From NCBI GenBank assembly GCA_002964805.2, contig PUDQ02000010.1:1302001-1366000 (forward strand): a stretch of DNA of 64,000 nt, read 5' to 3'. Below, one piece after another: positions 24,129 to 38,443 of this stretch. A program made the position numbers and the translations under genes. Source of the stretch: Trametes villosa. Lineage: Eukaryota; Basidiomycota; Agaricomycetes; Polyporales; Polyporaceae. How positions within the stretch are numbered: position 1 is the first letter of the stretch; each line of letters starts with the position of its first letter. The notes under the pieces were generated by a model. It did not search any database. It was not told where the DNA came from and saw only the letters and a list, made by a program, of their open reading frames with translations.

Positions 24129-25671
24129 CTAGAGCTCCCCGACCTTCTTGACGCCAACGACGACACGCTCGTTGCGCCGCCAGAACTCGACGAGGGTCTC
24201 AGCCATGCGTGTCGGATCGTCCTGTGGAGCGTGCGGTCAGTCCGAGGAGCGCGGACGCGCGGAAGCATTTTGCAGCGGCGACGCACCTCGTGCACTATGT
24301 GGCCGACGCCGGGGATCACGACGAGCTGGAACTTGCCCTGCATTTGCCCGATCATAAGCTCCTTATCCAGGCGCTCCGTCCCGGCAAGTACGAGCAGGCG
24401 AGCGGTCCGGGCAGACAGGAACTTGCTCGATAGGCCGGTAAACCAGCCTGTGCCATGTACGTTAGTACAAGAGGCGCGGAGCGTTGTTGAATAACAGAAG
24501 CATACTCGTCCAGTAAGGTGCGGTTGACCGCAGGGGTGTTCGCCAGACGAATGCCGGCGTGCTTGGAGGCGAGCCTTCAGGAGCCGGGACGATGATCCCG
24601 GGTACAGACACTCTAGCCGACGCAGCGTTGTGGATGGTGTTGGTCTTCACACTGTGCAGTGATGTGAGACGAATAACACCGGAAATTACGGAGGTCATCC
24701 ACTTACTGCCATTCGATTGCCTGCTCCTGACTGTCGAACCCCTCCGGACGTGCATTCAACAGACTGTGCATCATAGGTAATGCCTCCAATGTGAACTCTA
24801 TGAATGCACGCGTTAGTAAGCACTCCGGCCTGAGGATGGCTAGCGGGGTTCAGTCAACCTTCTACGACATCGATCACGGCTACACCCGTGATACGATAGC
24901 GGCTTTGCTGGAGCGTTGGGCAGGCACGGACGCATACCGAGCCGCCAAGACTGTGTCCGACAAGCTAGAAGGCGTCAGAACGTCGCGCTGCGGGGTTCAG
25001 TCGCGCTCACCAGAAGGGAAGGTGCGGCCTGCGCGTCCGGGAACACGGCCTGTACGAGGTTCACAAGGTCGCCCGTAAGGACGTCTATATCCAGGTTCTC
25101 TTCCGCAGAGCTATTCTTGGGGTTAAGTCGTTTCGTCTTCCCTAGGAGGTATCAGCGACAGCGGTGGCTAAGAGGACATCGCGCCACCTACCGTGACCCC
25201 GGCAGTCGTACGCTAATACTCCACATTCTCCCTTGCTCATGTCGGAAATCTCTTTCGCCATGCATGCAAAGGTAAGGCCAGAATATCCCGCCCCATGATG
25301 GCAGATCATCACGGTGCCGTCGTCGAACTTCGGCGGGGAGTAGTACACTCGCACGTCTAGGTCTGACTGGGGTACGGAAACTTGTATAGCTTGCTCGAAG
25401 TACCCGGATGCAGAGATCGGTGCAAAGGCGGGATTGGGCGTGTGCTTTCGCGCGGCTCTAGGTGTCCGAGACGGGCTATCCTGTCCGCTAAGTGATGCTA
25501 GAGCGGTACAGAGCGCGTCTTTGGCACATACGCTGCAGGTGGGCCCATACCGGTTGGAAGCGACCCTACGGAGTCATTCTCATCTTCCTCCTCATCTTCA
25601 CCTGGAAGTGGTGGTAGCTGAGGTGCCTTGGCAAATCGGGCTTGAAGTGCCGTGCGATACAGGTCAGCCAT
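24129..25671 (-). CDS. PPE1: Protein phosphatase methylesterase 1 (PP2A demethylating)
   Basis: Serine hydrolase that removes the C-terminal methyl ester from the PP2A catalytic subunit. The start is [20 protein letters not shown] (ATG at 25671), with an acidic stretch and a 53-nt intron soon after. Core motifs: [62 protein letters not shown] (nucleophilic Ser), VAVIDVVE followed after an intron by [20 protein letters not shown], and [20 protein letters not shown] (catalytic His) near the end. The tail is [11 protein letters not shown]. At least seven introns. All catalytic landmarks are intact, so the gene is probably functional. Confidence 0.93.
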
Positions 25672-26083
25672 GGTCGGTGAGGCCAGTGGCGTGGTTGTGG
25701 CGGGAGAGTGAACGACCGAGTCGGGATATTCGCGCTCGTGCAGAGGTCTATTCCGCAGTGAAGGGAATGGAAAAAGGCTCAGAGGTACGACGTATTAGCC
25801 CGACGGTATGTTCGAGCAGGATAGCACAGCTGGTAGTCGAAGTTTAGGATGTAGCGAGGTACTCGACTTGAAGTATCTCGATTGTGTCCTGCGATGCCAC
25901 GATCTAATCTAATCTACTCTACAAGCGTTCACGGGCGCTCCGTTGATTCTGAAATTATTGCAGCTTGACCAGAAACCTTCCACCTCCTCGCACATTCAAC
26001 TTACATCCTATTGCCTCGCCGCATTTCTCCTTCCTATTCTACCCCTCTCCACCAGGACAGCTGGGAGTGTGTAGGACAGAAAG
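25672..26083. other. Divergent promoter region of PPE1 and RIX7
   Basis: Only 412 bases separate the two ATGs. It is pyrimidine-rich toward RIX7. A short AATCTAATCTAATC-like direct repeat lies near 25905. Confidence 0.4.
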
Positions 26084-28770
<2,687 letters not shown>

Positions 28771-29630
28771 CTACGCCACATCAACACAACTATAGACGAG
28801 GCGTCATTGAAAAGGGATATCAACCAACTCTTATGGAGTTTTTGGGCCAATGAGAACAAGAGCTTGGCCGGTACGTCACGGCACATGGGTGTTGTTCGTT
28901 TTCGCTCATTAGATCCTGTAGTTGATATGTGTATTCGCCTCCCTGAAGAGGACGTCGTTGTATCATATCGCTTCTTCGACACCTCCACTATCAGAGCTCA
29001 CATCTCAATCATGACCATCATGCGCCGGCGTCGTCGGAGTAGGCCTCGCAGCCCCATTATCAGGTCTTCCATACTCCCTGGCCGTCATAAACTGCGCCTT
29101 GTTTGCGATGAATTCGACTGAACTCTCACGTACAGCGCAGCGCCCATCAGCTTCCTCGGAGGGCGCGTACTCACGCTTGTCTCGCCGAAGCGAATTCGGC
29201 GGTTCGCCTTCTCCGCACCGCCTTCCCCTCGGCGTGTTTACTGGCCGCCGCTAGTTCAGGCATCATGACATACTCGGACCATACGGTACTCTTGACAGTT
29301 CGCCTGCTAGGACGCTGTAGCGAGGTGCCAGCTAGGTGGCTTTCTTGAGCACTCGTGCGAGCGGGCAGACCCTGAACGGGACTCCGCACTCCCTGAGCGC
29401 GCCACTCACGCTGCAGAAGCATCCTTCAACAGCGCTCGTATGGCGGTCGTTGATGTGAACGCCCACAGTGAGTGTATTCGCGAAGCATATGAGCTGTGAA
29501 CAGGACGGCTGACAGCGGCGCAGGGCGGTTCTGCGCTCCGGGAAGGAGCGCGAGCGCCATGGTATATATGGACGGCGCTGGCTAGCACCCACATACCACC
29601 GGGTTCCGAAGTTCCTCGGATTCGTTCGCC
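28771..29630. other. Intergenic between RIX7 and first DUF6534 gene
   Basis: No gene was recognised. A perfect 7-bp stem (CGCCGAA/TTCGGCG) occurs near 29190. The region marks the change from the housekeeping block to the DUF6534-rich accessory block. Confidence 0.35.
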
Positions 29631-31886
29631 ATGTCTTTACCTCTCGCCGCAAGCCAGGCCGGTATACCAGCGGGGCTTCCGCCCCTGTCATCCTTCCCTC
29701 CTATAGGACCAAACTACGGTGCCCTGCTTGTGGGCACCTTCTTGAGTCTCATGTATGCCTATTATCCTTTCTAGTCGCACATCGCACTGCGCTGAGATAC
29801 TCTGAAGTCTCTATGGGGTGGAGTTGCACCAGGTGTACAGGTATACTCGTCTCTACGGCTCAGATCGACGCCTCATCAAATGCTACGTGAGTATTTCGAG
29901 CAAGCTTGCTCGTTGACAACGTTGTTGAACATGCACGGGCTCTTCAGGTCGCGGTCCTTGTGTGAGCGCCACATCATGTCGGCGCTCGGATACCTGGTTG
30001 ACCTTTGAGCAGTATCATCGACACCTTCCATACAGTCTTGACCATGCATACGAGGTGAGCCACCACCCATGAACCAGTGTGTGGTGGAGTGCTAATCGGT
30101 AAACAGCTACTGGTATCTTGTCACAAACTACTTCAAGCCTCTCGTTCTCCTGCAACCGATGTGGCGAGTACCCCTCCGATGTGTTAGAGTATGTCTAGCG
30201 GGACTGACGAAATATATAGGTCTTTGATGGTTCGTGAATGCGACTCGTTTCCCGGAAGCTCCCTGACCCGAGATATCCTAGCTGCAACCCCAGACTACAG
30301 TACGTCATCTGCGTTTATTCTTATGATTGTGGCGGCCCATGTGAATTATCCGCCTAGGGCATCATCATCATTCTCTCCCAATTGTGAGTCTCGCAGTCAT
30401 CACCTGTGCTTGCATAGCGGCTCACGTCATGTGCTAGGTATTACGCTCGCCGTGTATATCTGCGTGCGTACATCGGCCGAAGTACGTTGCCAAACATGGC
30501 CGTTACTGACCATGTTCGCCAGTTGACAAGCGGTACCGGCTCCTTGTGGCGGCCACTGTAAGCCTCCACGTTCGCAGCATGCTCCTACGCGCTGATTCCA
30601 CCCTCCACATAGCTTGTCATGTTTGCTGCCGAATTTGGTGAGCGGAGCCAAGCGTTGTCCTCCTACGCCGGATTCGCCTAACTGTATCGTCTGCGCCATT
30701 GTAGCGTTGTGCACCTGTGAGCTCTAGCATAGTTGTCGGCCTGCCGTGACTTATCTGATGCTTCTGCACAGTGTTCACCGTTAAAGCGTGAGTCTCACAG
30801 CGGGAGATCACCAAGACGAGCTTACCCGGCTCAATGCGTCTCTGTTCCATCTCCAGATTCAGGATGGTCATCTTCGATGCGGATGAGCTCAAGAAGCTGT
30901 CGGTAAGCCTGCGGTAGTTCTCGTTGTCCTTCGCAATCTCTGACGGTCTGTGTATAGTGGACTCAATCTGTCGCCTTCGGCATAGTGGTGCTCGCGGACC
31001 TCATACTGACTACGGTGCTCATCCTGTCGTTGAGCCGGAACCGAACCGGGTTCAAGCAGTACGTACACGTCCTGACGTTGCACTATGCACTGGCACTGAA
31101 ACGTGATTCGCTCGTCTGCAGGACTGATACGATGATCGACCTCCTCATTGCATACGCTATCAGTACTGGTATGTCATATGTTTACCCCACTAGCACTTGG
31201 TCGTAGTGGACTGATATCTTGCCTGTAACATTCAGGTCTCCTCACCGAGTACGCATCTTATCTTCACACGTTCTACAAACCGCTGAGCAAAGTACATGCG
31301 ACCTTAGCATCGTCAGCTTGGTGTGCTTCATTCTGGTGGGCCATATGGATGCACATTATCATTCTGACACGCGCTGATTACCTCCCGTTTTCTCCCGCAG
31401 GACCGTGTTGCTCCTGGAGAGCTGCTGTTTGGCGCAGCAGACATGGTGTGCGTGAAGGGTCAGTCGGACACTAGAGACGAGTGCGAGGATGCCCAACTTA
31501 CATCGGCACACAGTCTACGTCAACTCGGTTCTAGCCGTGTAAGTAGTGCACCTACCAGCCCCATAAATCGGCTCGTGGGGCTGATCAAGCTAACCTCCGG
31601 CGCTCAGGCTCAACACGCGCCAGAGCTTCTGGTCGAGCGCTCGCTCCGACCTCTCGACTTCGAAGGGCGGGAGCTTGGGTCTGACGTTCAAGGATACCGG
31701 TAGCAAGGCCAGCATCCCGAAGGCTCAGTGGACGCCGTCCGGGTCGGACCCAGAGGAGGTGAGTTGGCCGACCTCGAGGATCTCAAGTTAAGAGTTGCTC
31801 ACGCCCGCGCGCAGGTCAAGTCTGCCAACGCGGAGTCCGCGGTCATCAACATCAGAGTCGACCCTGGGCTTCCGATGCACGTCTGA
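29631..31886 (+). CDS. DUF6534 multi-pass membrane protein (copy 1)
   Basis: Fungal integral membrane protein of the DUF6534 family, which is expanded in Agaricomycetes and has no known function. The first exon encodes IGPNYGALLVGTFLSLM, the usual family opening. Next come LYGVELHQVYRYTRLYGSD, SYYWYLVTNYFKP, and a helix ending in ARRVYL. The DUF6534 core is WTQSVAFGIVVLADLILTTV, SRNRTGFK, RTDTMIDLLIAYAISTGLLT, followed by VYVNSVLAVLNTRQSFW. The cytosolic tail ends SAVINIRVDPGLPMHV before TGA at 31884. About ten short exons; several boundaries were placed by comparison with the sister copies in this window. It converges with copy 2. Confidence 0.82.
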
Positions 31887-32524
31887 GGGAGGACATTCGG
31901 ATGCGGGGCCCATTCGGACGAGTTGGAGCTGACGGAGAGAGCGCGCTAGAGCGAGTTGTATATCTTGGCTTCTTCTGATCGTGTTCCTGTACGTTACGCA
32001 GAGGTGTATCTATCATGGTAGACGTCGACCTGCGCCATCCGCGTCAAGCCAGGTGATGTGCCTGAGGAGCTGTAGACGTGGAGGTCATCATGGAAGGGCG
32101 CGAAGGTGTTTGCCACCCATCTCGTAGCACTGATAGTGTCGCCACGCCGCCCTGTAGTTGTTGAGCTCGTGCCGCGGATGCGTACCACGAACGAGCGCTG
32201 CGCGCCCGAAGCTGCGAACTCGGCGGGATGTATCTGCCGGGACGCCCCCGAGCGCTCCAAAGCGGGATACATAGAAAATGTGATAGATACAACGCGAGGT
32301 CCGTGAAGAGGCAGGCTCTGGATACATGCAGGAAACGATTGCAGATAGATAGTGTACGAGTACGAGGCTCCAAAAGCTGGGAGGCTCGCGTCGAGTGCGA
32401 CTCAGAATCTCGGCGCGGAAGGCGAGGGCATCCCACCCGTTCGCGGAGTCGGCGGGAACGTGGGCGAAGTGATCGGCGTCTGGTGGGAAATCAGCAACCA
32501 CGACGGCAACGTAGGAAAGAACGT
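31887..32524. other. Convergent intergenic region between DUF6534 copies 1 and 2
   Basis: Holds the two 3' ends. Long reading frames on both strands here are not family-like and probably reflect GC-rich composition. Confidence 0.4.
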
Positions 32525-34586
32525 TCACAGGACCGAACTGACCTGGGGGCAAGACGACGGCGGCGCTAGACGAAAATTTGTCGGGCTGACGATCGTGAAG
32601 GAGAGCGAGGCTGGGAGTGCGCGCGTGGCGCGCACGTTGATCAGGGAGCTTGACAAAATGTTTCCTGAGGCGCGCTCGGCAAGGTACTTGCGCGAGTTGA
32701 GTCTGTGAGTGTGTCCGCGTCAGCAGATTGGGAGTCGACAGAAAGGCGGGCACTAACGCGGCGAGGAGCGAGTTCGCGTACACTGCGCATTAAGACCATA
32801 AAAGGACGGTAAATGTCAATACGTTGAGCTGTGCTATGACAGTGGAAGGGGCGCACATTCCGTCGCGACGATCCCGAAGGCGGTGTATATGAGCTTGCTC
32901 GGGCTGACCAGCGACTGAGTGCAGGTTAGCGGGGGCGTTTAGAAAGGGCGAAGTTGCGTACGAAGAGGAAGGACAAGAAATTTACAACGCTGTTTGCAAG
33001 CAGATCGTCAGAAGCCTGCTGCTGCGCTCTGGTAACGAGGAGACCATGCCTTGTCAACAAGCCTGTGTCGTCCACGTCAATGCCGAGCGCAAGGGATCTC
33101 GAGGATACCACGACGTACCAGTGCTGATCGCGTACAGTATCAGGATGTCGACGATGGTGTCCATCCTGATGCGACGATGGTCAGATGCGGTGGTTAAGCG
33201 GACGAACATCGACGAGGCGTACCGCTTCATCCCGGTTACGTTTCGTTTGAGGACGGTGACGAGAACGCTCGTCAGCAGGCCGTCCGCGACGACAGCCATC
33301 GCGGCTCCGGCAGAGATGAGCCACTAGAATGCACGCGGGTTCGAGGTATGAGACAGGAACTGCGTCGTGCTCCACAGTTCGTACCGTGAACTTCTGGAAG
33401 TGCGCGAACTCAGGCCGTATGAATCTGAGTCAAGAGCGTGAGCTATTGGCCAAATCTCACGGAAGAACTGTGCGTACGCTTCGACGCTCGCAGCTGGGCA
33501 GGATGTTAGCAAGTGCACCACTGTGTCAAGCATAACCGCCCGGCGTACCGACGAAAAATCCTGTTGCCATCCACGCATTAATGTTTGACATCGACGAGGA
33601 CAAGAGGGCGCGGGCCTACCTAGTTCGCCAACCAGCAAAGCAACCTGGGTCTACGCTTAGACGAGGACCTGCCGGTTAGAGTAATATTGCAGCACTCACT
33701 GCGACGAGGACCAGTGCTCGAAAGGACTTCCCAACTGACGAGATATAGCCAGTGTCAGTAACCTGCACTTGTGGGGTAACAGCTCGGGGTACCCGTACTG
33801 AGGTAAACGCGTCGTGCGAAGAAGCTAGAGGAAAGAACTGGTTAGTATTATGTTTCTTCATATTGTCCCAGTGAGGGCCTCCGACCTTTGGCTGAGGATG
33901 ACGATAAGCCCCTGGGCGAATACGCAAGACCTCAGTATACTCAGACAGATCTAGAAATGTGAAGTGGACTGACGGACAGAGCAGTTAAAATCTAATCGTC
34001 AGGAGCTTGTTCATATCTGCGTTGCGAAGTACTTTACGTGACCACTCACGTTGATCGACCTTGAGCTGGTCAACGATGAGTACAGAGCACGAACAAAGCA
34101 CCACTTACCAGACGCCGCTAGCCAAGGCCTGAGGATCTTGGAAGCTGGTGACGAGATAGAAGTAGCTGCGCCTAATGGTTACGAGTCGTCGATGCGAAGG
34201 ATCACGTATAAGCGTACCACACATGGACGCATACGAGTATGTGGAAGGTCTCAAGCATCCTGACCTCAACTAAATATCAGCAGCTTGAGCTACGTGGAGA
34301 GTATAATACGCACGCCAATACGCCAACCTTTGACGAACAATCGCAATCAGCTTTGGTATCGGCGCAGGTTGTAAACGAAGTGACACACCAGGGCTTTGTA
34401 CGTGGAGTCGTCGTCCGGGTATCTTCGGAAATACTGGTAAATTTGAAGGATGATCATCCCATAGAGCCTGCATACGATGTGTAAACAACCCGGCGACCTG
34501 ACTAGGGAAGGAGACTGAACTCACATCACACCGAAGAGCGTCCCGACAAGGAACGCGCCAAATGTCTCGTCGATGCCCATTGCCAT
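32525..34586 (-). CDS. DUF6534 multi-pass membrane protein (copy 2)
   Basis: Reads from MAMGIDETFGAFLVGTLFGVM (ATG at 34586) through LYGMIILQIYQYFRRYPDDD, MLETFHILVCVHVWYAY, RSYFYLVTSFQDPQALASGVW and SFFARRVYL. The DUF6534 core is AMAVVADGLLTSVLVTVLKR, NVTGMKR, MDTIVDILILYAISTGLLTS. It ends VYANSLLAALNSRKYLAER followed by a short Ser/Pro tail, with TGA at 32527-32525. Asn replaces the usual Ser/Arg in the xxTGxK loop. It is more diverged than the other copies. Exon joins in the middle third (33300-34050) were not all resolved, so a lesion there cannot be excluded. Confidence 0.75.
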
Positions 34587-36191
34587 ATATCCTGGAAAGC
34601 TCCGCTAAGGCGCGAATGGGAGTGCAGGAAGTGCAGGGCTTCCATCCAGCTCACAGCCGCGGTACTTATATACAAGCTGCGTAGGAAGCGTTCGCATTTA
34701 GGGAGTGAAGGCTGTTCTGAATGTCAACAGTTGGGTGGTGGTATCAGAGATGCAGGTAACGCCTTCGCTTCTAGATGATCGTCAAAGCCAGTGCCCAGGA
34801 GATAGCATAGGCCTGACGATCGAATGTTAGTGCTTTCGCAACCGAGCTACAGCTGGAGCGGGAACGTCAATGCACGTCGGCAGGGCTCTAGCGCGAACAG
34901 TCCGTTACCTAGGCGCTAGCGACGTGAAGAACAGGAGGGCCGACATAGACCTCGTAGGCGAGGGAGCTGTATGCTGTGTAAATATGAGTTTGAGAGACTG
35001 TCGGGGGATAGGGATAACACCTTTGAGGGATGCAACCCAGCGGGTCAGTACTGTCACCAGAAGGAATACGGAACGCCGATAGCATGCAATACCCTACAGC
35101 GAGGCGGGGTCAAGCGGTCGGACGGCGAGCGGGAGCCTCCGTGTCACTGTTCTACGGGGATTGGTAACCACGATGGAAGTATCATTCGCGAAGCAATGTC
35201 GTTGAACATCTGCCACTGGCAACCATCCTCTGCCTTGAGCTCCAAATACTCTATCATGATCGTGTATACAACCGCTCTGGTCATATAGCTTGTTTAGGGG
35301 TCTATGAGCACTGTTGGTACGCGTGCATCAAGCATGACTAAGTTTTTGAATCGTTGACAGTTTGTACCTAACTTTCACCAGGAAAGTGAATCTTGTTTCC
35401 TGCTGGAGTAGTCGCCTGGTCTAACTTCCAAGAGCGGGTGACAGTCGACCCGGTGCCGAAATGCAGTCGCTACAGCTGCCCCTGGGCACAACGCGGTGTT
35501 TGACTGGCCTGGGTTGAATGTCTGTGCTTGATTTCGCAGAGTGGGTGGTCTCAAGTAGTTCCAAGGAGAGTGATAGCGGTCAAAGACGTCTATGAGACGG
35601 TCTTTCGGAGAGCGGCGGTTCGGTTGCTGTTTACAAGCGCTCCGCAGGTTATTAATCTGACTACCAGACGGACTAGTAACTACTAGTAAGTGCATCACTT
35701 GAGTAAGAAATTGAAGGTGAAGAATTATAACAAACGATCGCTTGGGCGTCTATTCATGCTGTGTCTCCTCGACATCTTCCACCGTTGCCATCGTCTAAGT
35801 TGGCTGAACGACGCCTACTTGCTGCACCACATAAGAGGCTCACCAACTGTAAAATGCGTAGAGGTATTCTCCTGTTGTTCGCCTGCAGGCCCTGCCCTTT
35901 AGTACTTTTTCTGGCGCTCAGGCGGCTCCGGGCAGTGACTCACATCTGAGTGAGGGCAGGCTGGCATTACACTGACAGGAGCGGTACCCTATTACACGCA
36001 CGTTCCAATGCTTGCATACTGCTTATCCATCCTATACCTTTCAAGCACCCAACAATCCGCAGTAACCAAAACCAACGCGACAGGCTGTGCGATGGCATGA
36101 GCCGGGACGGCCCCGGAGACAGCCACAAGCGCCCACCAGTGATGAGTATAAGGAGATGCTCGTCTCTCCTCCTTCGTTCCCTACTACCACC
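34587..36191. other. 1.6-kb intergenic region
   Basis: No gene was recognised on either strand. AT content is slightly higher than in flanking genes. The end near 36150 is the promoter and leader of the DUF4139 gene. Confidence 0.35.
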
Positions 36192-38443
36192 ATGTTTGTG
36201 AATGAGATCAGTTTGAGGGCTTCTTCCGCACCTGTCAAATCTGTGACCATATTCCAGTCATGGACGGCAGAGGTGACACGGACGCTTGCTCTTGAGCTCA
36301 AGGTGAGTCAAGTCCGGTTTTTCCTTCGCATCCCATCGCTCATTCACCACCACACAGAGCGGAAAGAATGTAGTAAAGATCACTGGCATCTCCAGCGATG
36401 CCGATACAGAGTCCCCACGCATCAGTGGCGCGCCCGATGGTGTGCGCGTGCTGGACGTCGCCTGCCTGCGGAAGCCCCACGACGCGCCCGAGCTGCGCGA
36501 CGACATCCCGTTCACCCAGGCCGAGGCGCTCCTCGCCGACGTTCGCGCGCTCGAGGCCAAGCGGACCATCCGCGCGCAGGAGCTTTCCGTGCTTAACGAC
36601 ATGGCGCGCGCGGTCGCGTCCAACCCGGGAACCACTGTCGCGAACTGGCGCGCGGAGCTGCTCGGGTTCATGGACGGCTTCGTTCAGCGACAGCTCGCCG
36701 CGCAGACGGCGGTCGAGGAGCTCGACGCCAAGATCAAGGCGCTCCAGAAGAAGATCTGGCTCCTGCGGAACGCGCACAAGGGCGAGGCGTCCACCACCAT
36801 CGTCGCGACGATTGCCGCAAAGAGCGAGGGCAACGTCGAACTGAAGTTGACGTATCGTGAGTACCGAACAGTCGTTGCGCCGCATCGCGCTGACGTGATC
36901 CCCGCGCAGTCGTCTCCGGGGTAATCTGGCGGCCGTTCTACGACCTGCACGCCACGACGGCCGACGGGCAGCCGTCTGCGAAGGTGTCCGTGCGCTACTG
37001 CGCGACGATCTCCCAAAGCACTGGCGAAGACTGGACGGACACCGCCGTCACCCTGAGCACCGCCAACTCGCAGGCGCAGTGGCGGCTGTCCGTCCCCTCC
37101 CTCTCGCCGCTCAAGATCTCAGTGAGCGCCCCACCGCCGCGCATCGCCCCACCCCCGGGCCTGTTTGGTAACCCGCCGCCGCCCGCGCCGGCGGCGCCCA
37201 AATTCAGCCTGTTTGGCCGGCCGAACGACCAAGCTGGTCAGGGGCGCGGTGGCCTCTTCGGGAATACGAGTACGACTAGTTACCTATCTGCGGCGATGTC
37301 CGAGTTTGTTACTGATTCAGTGCATTTTCCCAGATGTCCCCCCGCCCGCGACGGCCTTTGGGGCTGCTCCTCCGGATACAAGAGCGTTCGGCTCTGGGGG
37401 AGGTCTCTTTGGTTCTGCGCCTTCCACGAGCACGACGCAGCCGACTTCCTCCACATTCGGCTCAACGTCCGCAACGGCATCGTCCGCATTCGGGTCGACA
37501 TCCGTAACGGTCCCCACTGCGTTTGGCGGCACGTTCTCAACTTCCGACGCGGACGCCCCGGCACCCTCTGCGGCGGGGCTCTTCGGTTCGTCTACAAGCA
37601 CTTCCCAAACTGAAACCCCGGCCCCACCTCCACCCCCGCCGGTTCCAAGCCGCAATGCGCTCTCGGTCTCGTACCGCGTCGAGGGCGCGGTGTCGCTCCC
37701 GAGCGACGGCGAGGAGCACAAGCTGACGATCACCGCGCTCGACTTCAAGGCGGCGCTCGAGTACGTGTGCGTGCCACAGCAGAGCCAGGCGGCGTTCATC
37801 GTCGGCACGGTGAAGAACACGAGCGAGTATGATTTGCTCCCGGGCCCGGTGAGCGTCTTCATGGACGACAGCTTCGTCACCAAGACGTCGGTCGAGGTAT
37901 GTGGCTCGCGCGCGCTTGTATTTAGGAGACACCTAACAGCTCCCGCAGTTCATCGCGGTGAACGAGAGCTTCCCGTGCGTGCTCGGCGTGGACACGTCCC
38001 TGAAGGTCGCGTATCGCCAAAGCACGAAGACGGAGCACGAGCCGAAGCGGAACTTCGCGGAGCCGCACAAGACGGTGACGCGCACGGCGACGACGACGAT
38101 CACGAACCAGCACGCGCACGCGGTGAGCGCGCTCGTCGTGCGCGACGCGCTCCCGCTCGGGAACGACGACGTGCAGGTCGCGGTGATGCTGCGCAAGCCC
38201 GCGGGCCTCGCGGAGGCGACGCAGGGCAGCGAGGTGCCGGTGAAGCTCGAGGACGCGGAGGGCGTGTCCGCGAGGGTGCGGTGGACGAAGGTCGAGGACG
38301 GGAAGGGCGGGGAGAAGGACGGGCTGTACGAGTGGGTGTGCGCGATCCCGGCGGGGAAGAAGATCACGCTCGAGGCGCAGTGGGACGCGAAGGGCCCCAG
38401 CAACCTGCAGTGGCACGAGACGCCACGGTTGTTCGGCCAGTGA
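36192..38443 (+). CDS. DUF4140/DUF4139 protein with FG/GLFG-rich insertion
   Basis: Member of the family often labelled mucoidy inhibitor A-like; its biochemical role is unknown. The N-terminal DUF4140 region reads LRASSAPVKSVTIFQSWTAE, KNVVKITGISSDAD, RISGAPDGVRVLDV. A helical, probably coiled segment follows (ELDAKIKALQKKIWLLRN). DUF4139 begins LKLTYLVSGVIWRPFYDLHA and returns after an insertion as LSVSYRVEGAVSLPSDGEEHKLTI, FKAALEYVCVPQQSQAAFIVG, GPVSVFMDDSFVTKTSVE, FIAVNESFPCVLGVDTSLKV, and ends LQWHETPRLFGQ. The insertion (about 37120-37640) is Pro/Ser/Thr-rich with about ten FG dipeptides, several as GLFG. An in-frame ATG at 36156 would add 12 residues. Four introns. Confidence 0.85.

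Noticed and set aside
32088..32783. 231-codon minus-strand frame at the 3' end of DUF6534 copy 2
   Set aside because: The family frame here is another one (VYANSLLAA joined to LNSRKYLAER); this frame only shares the exon edge.
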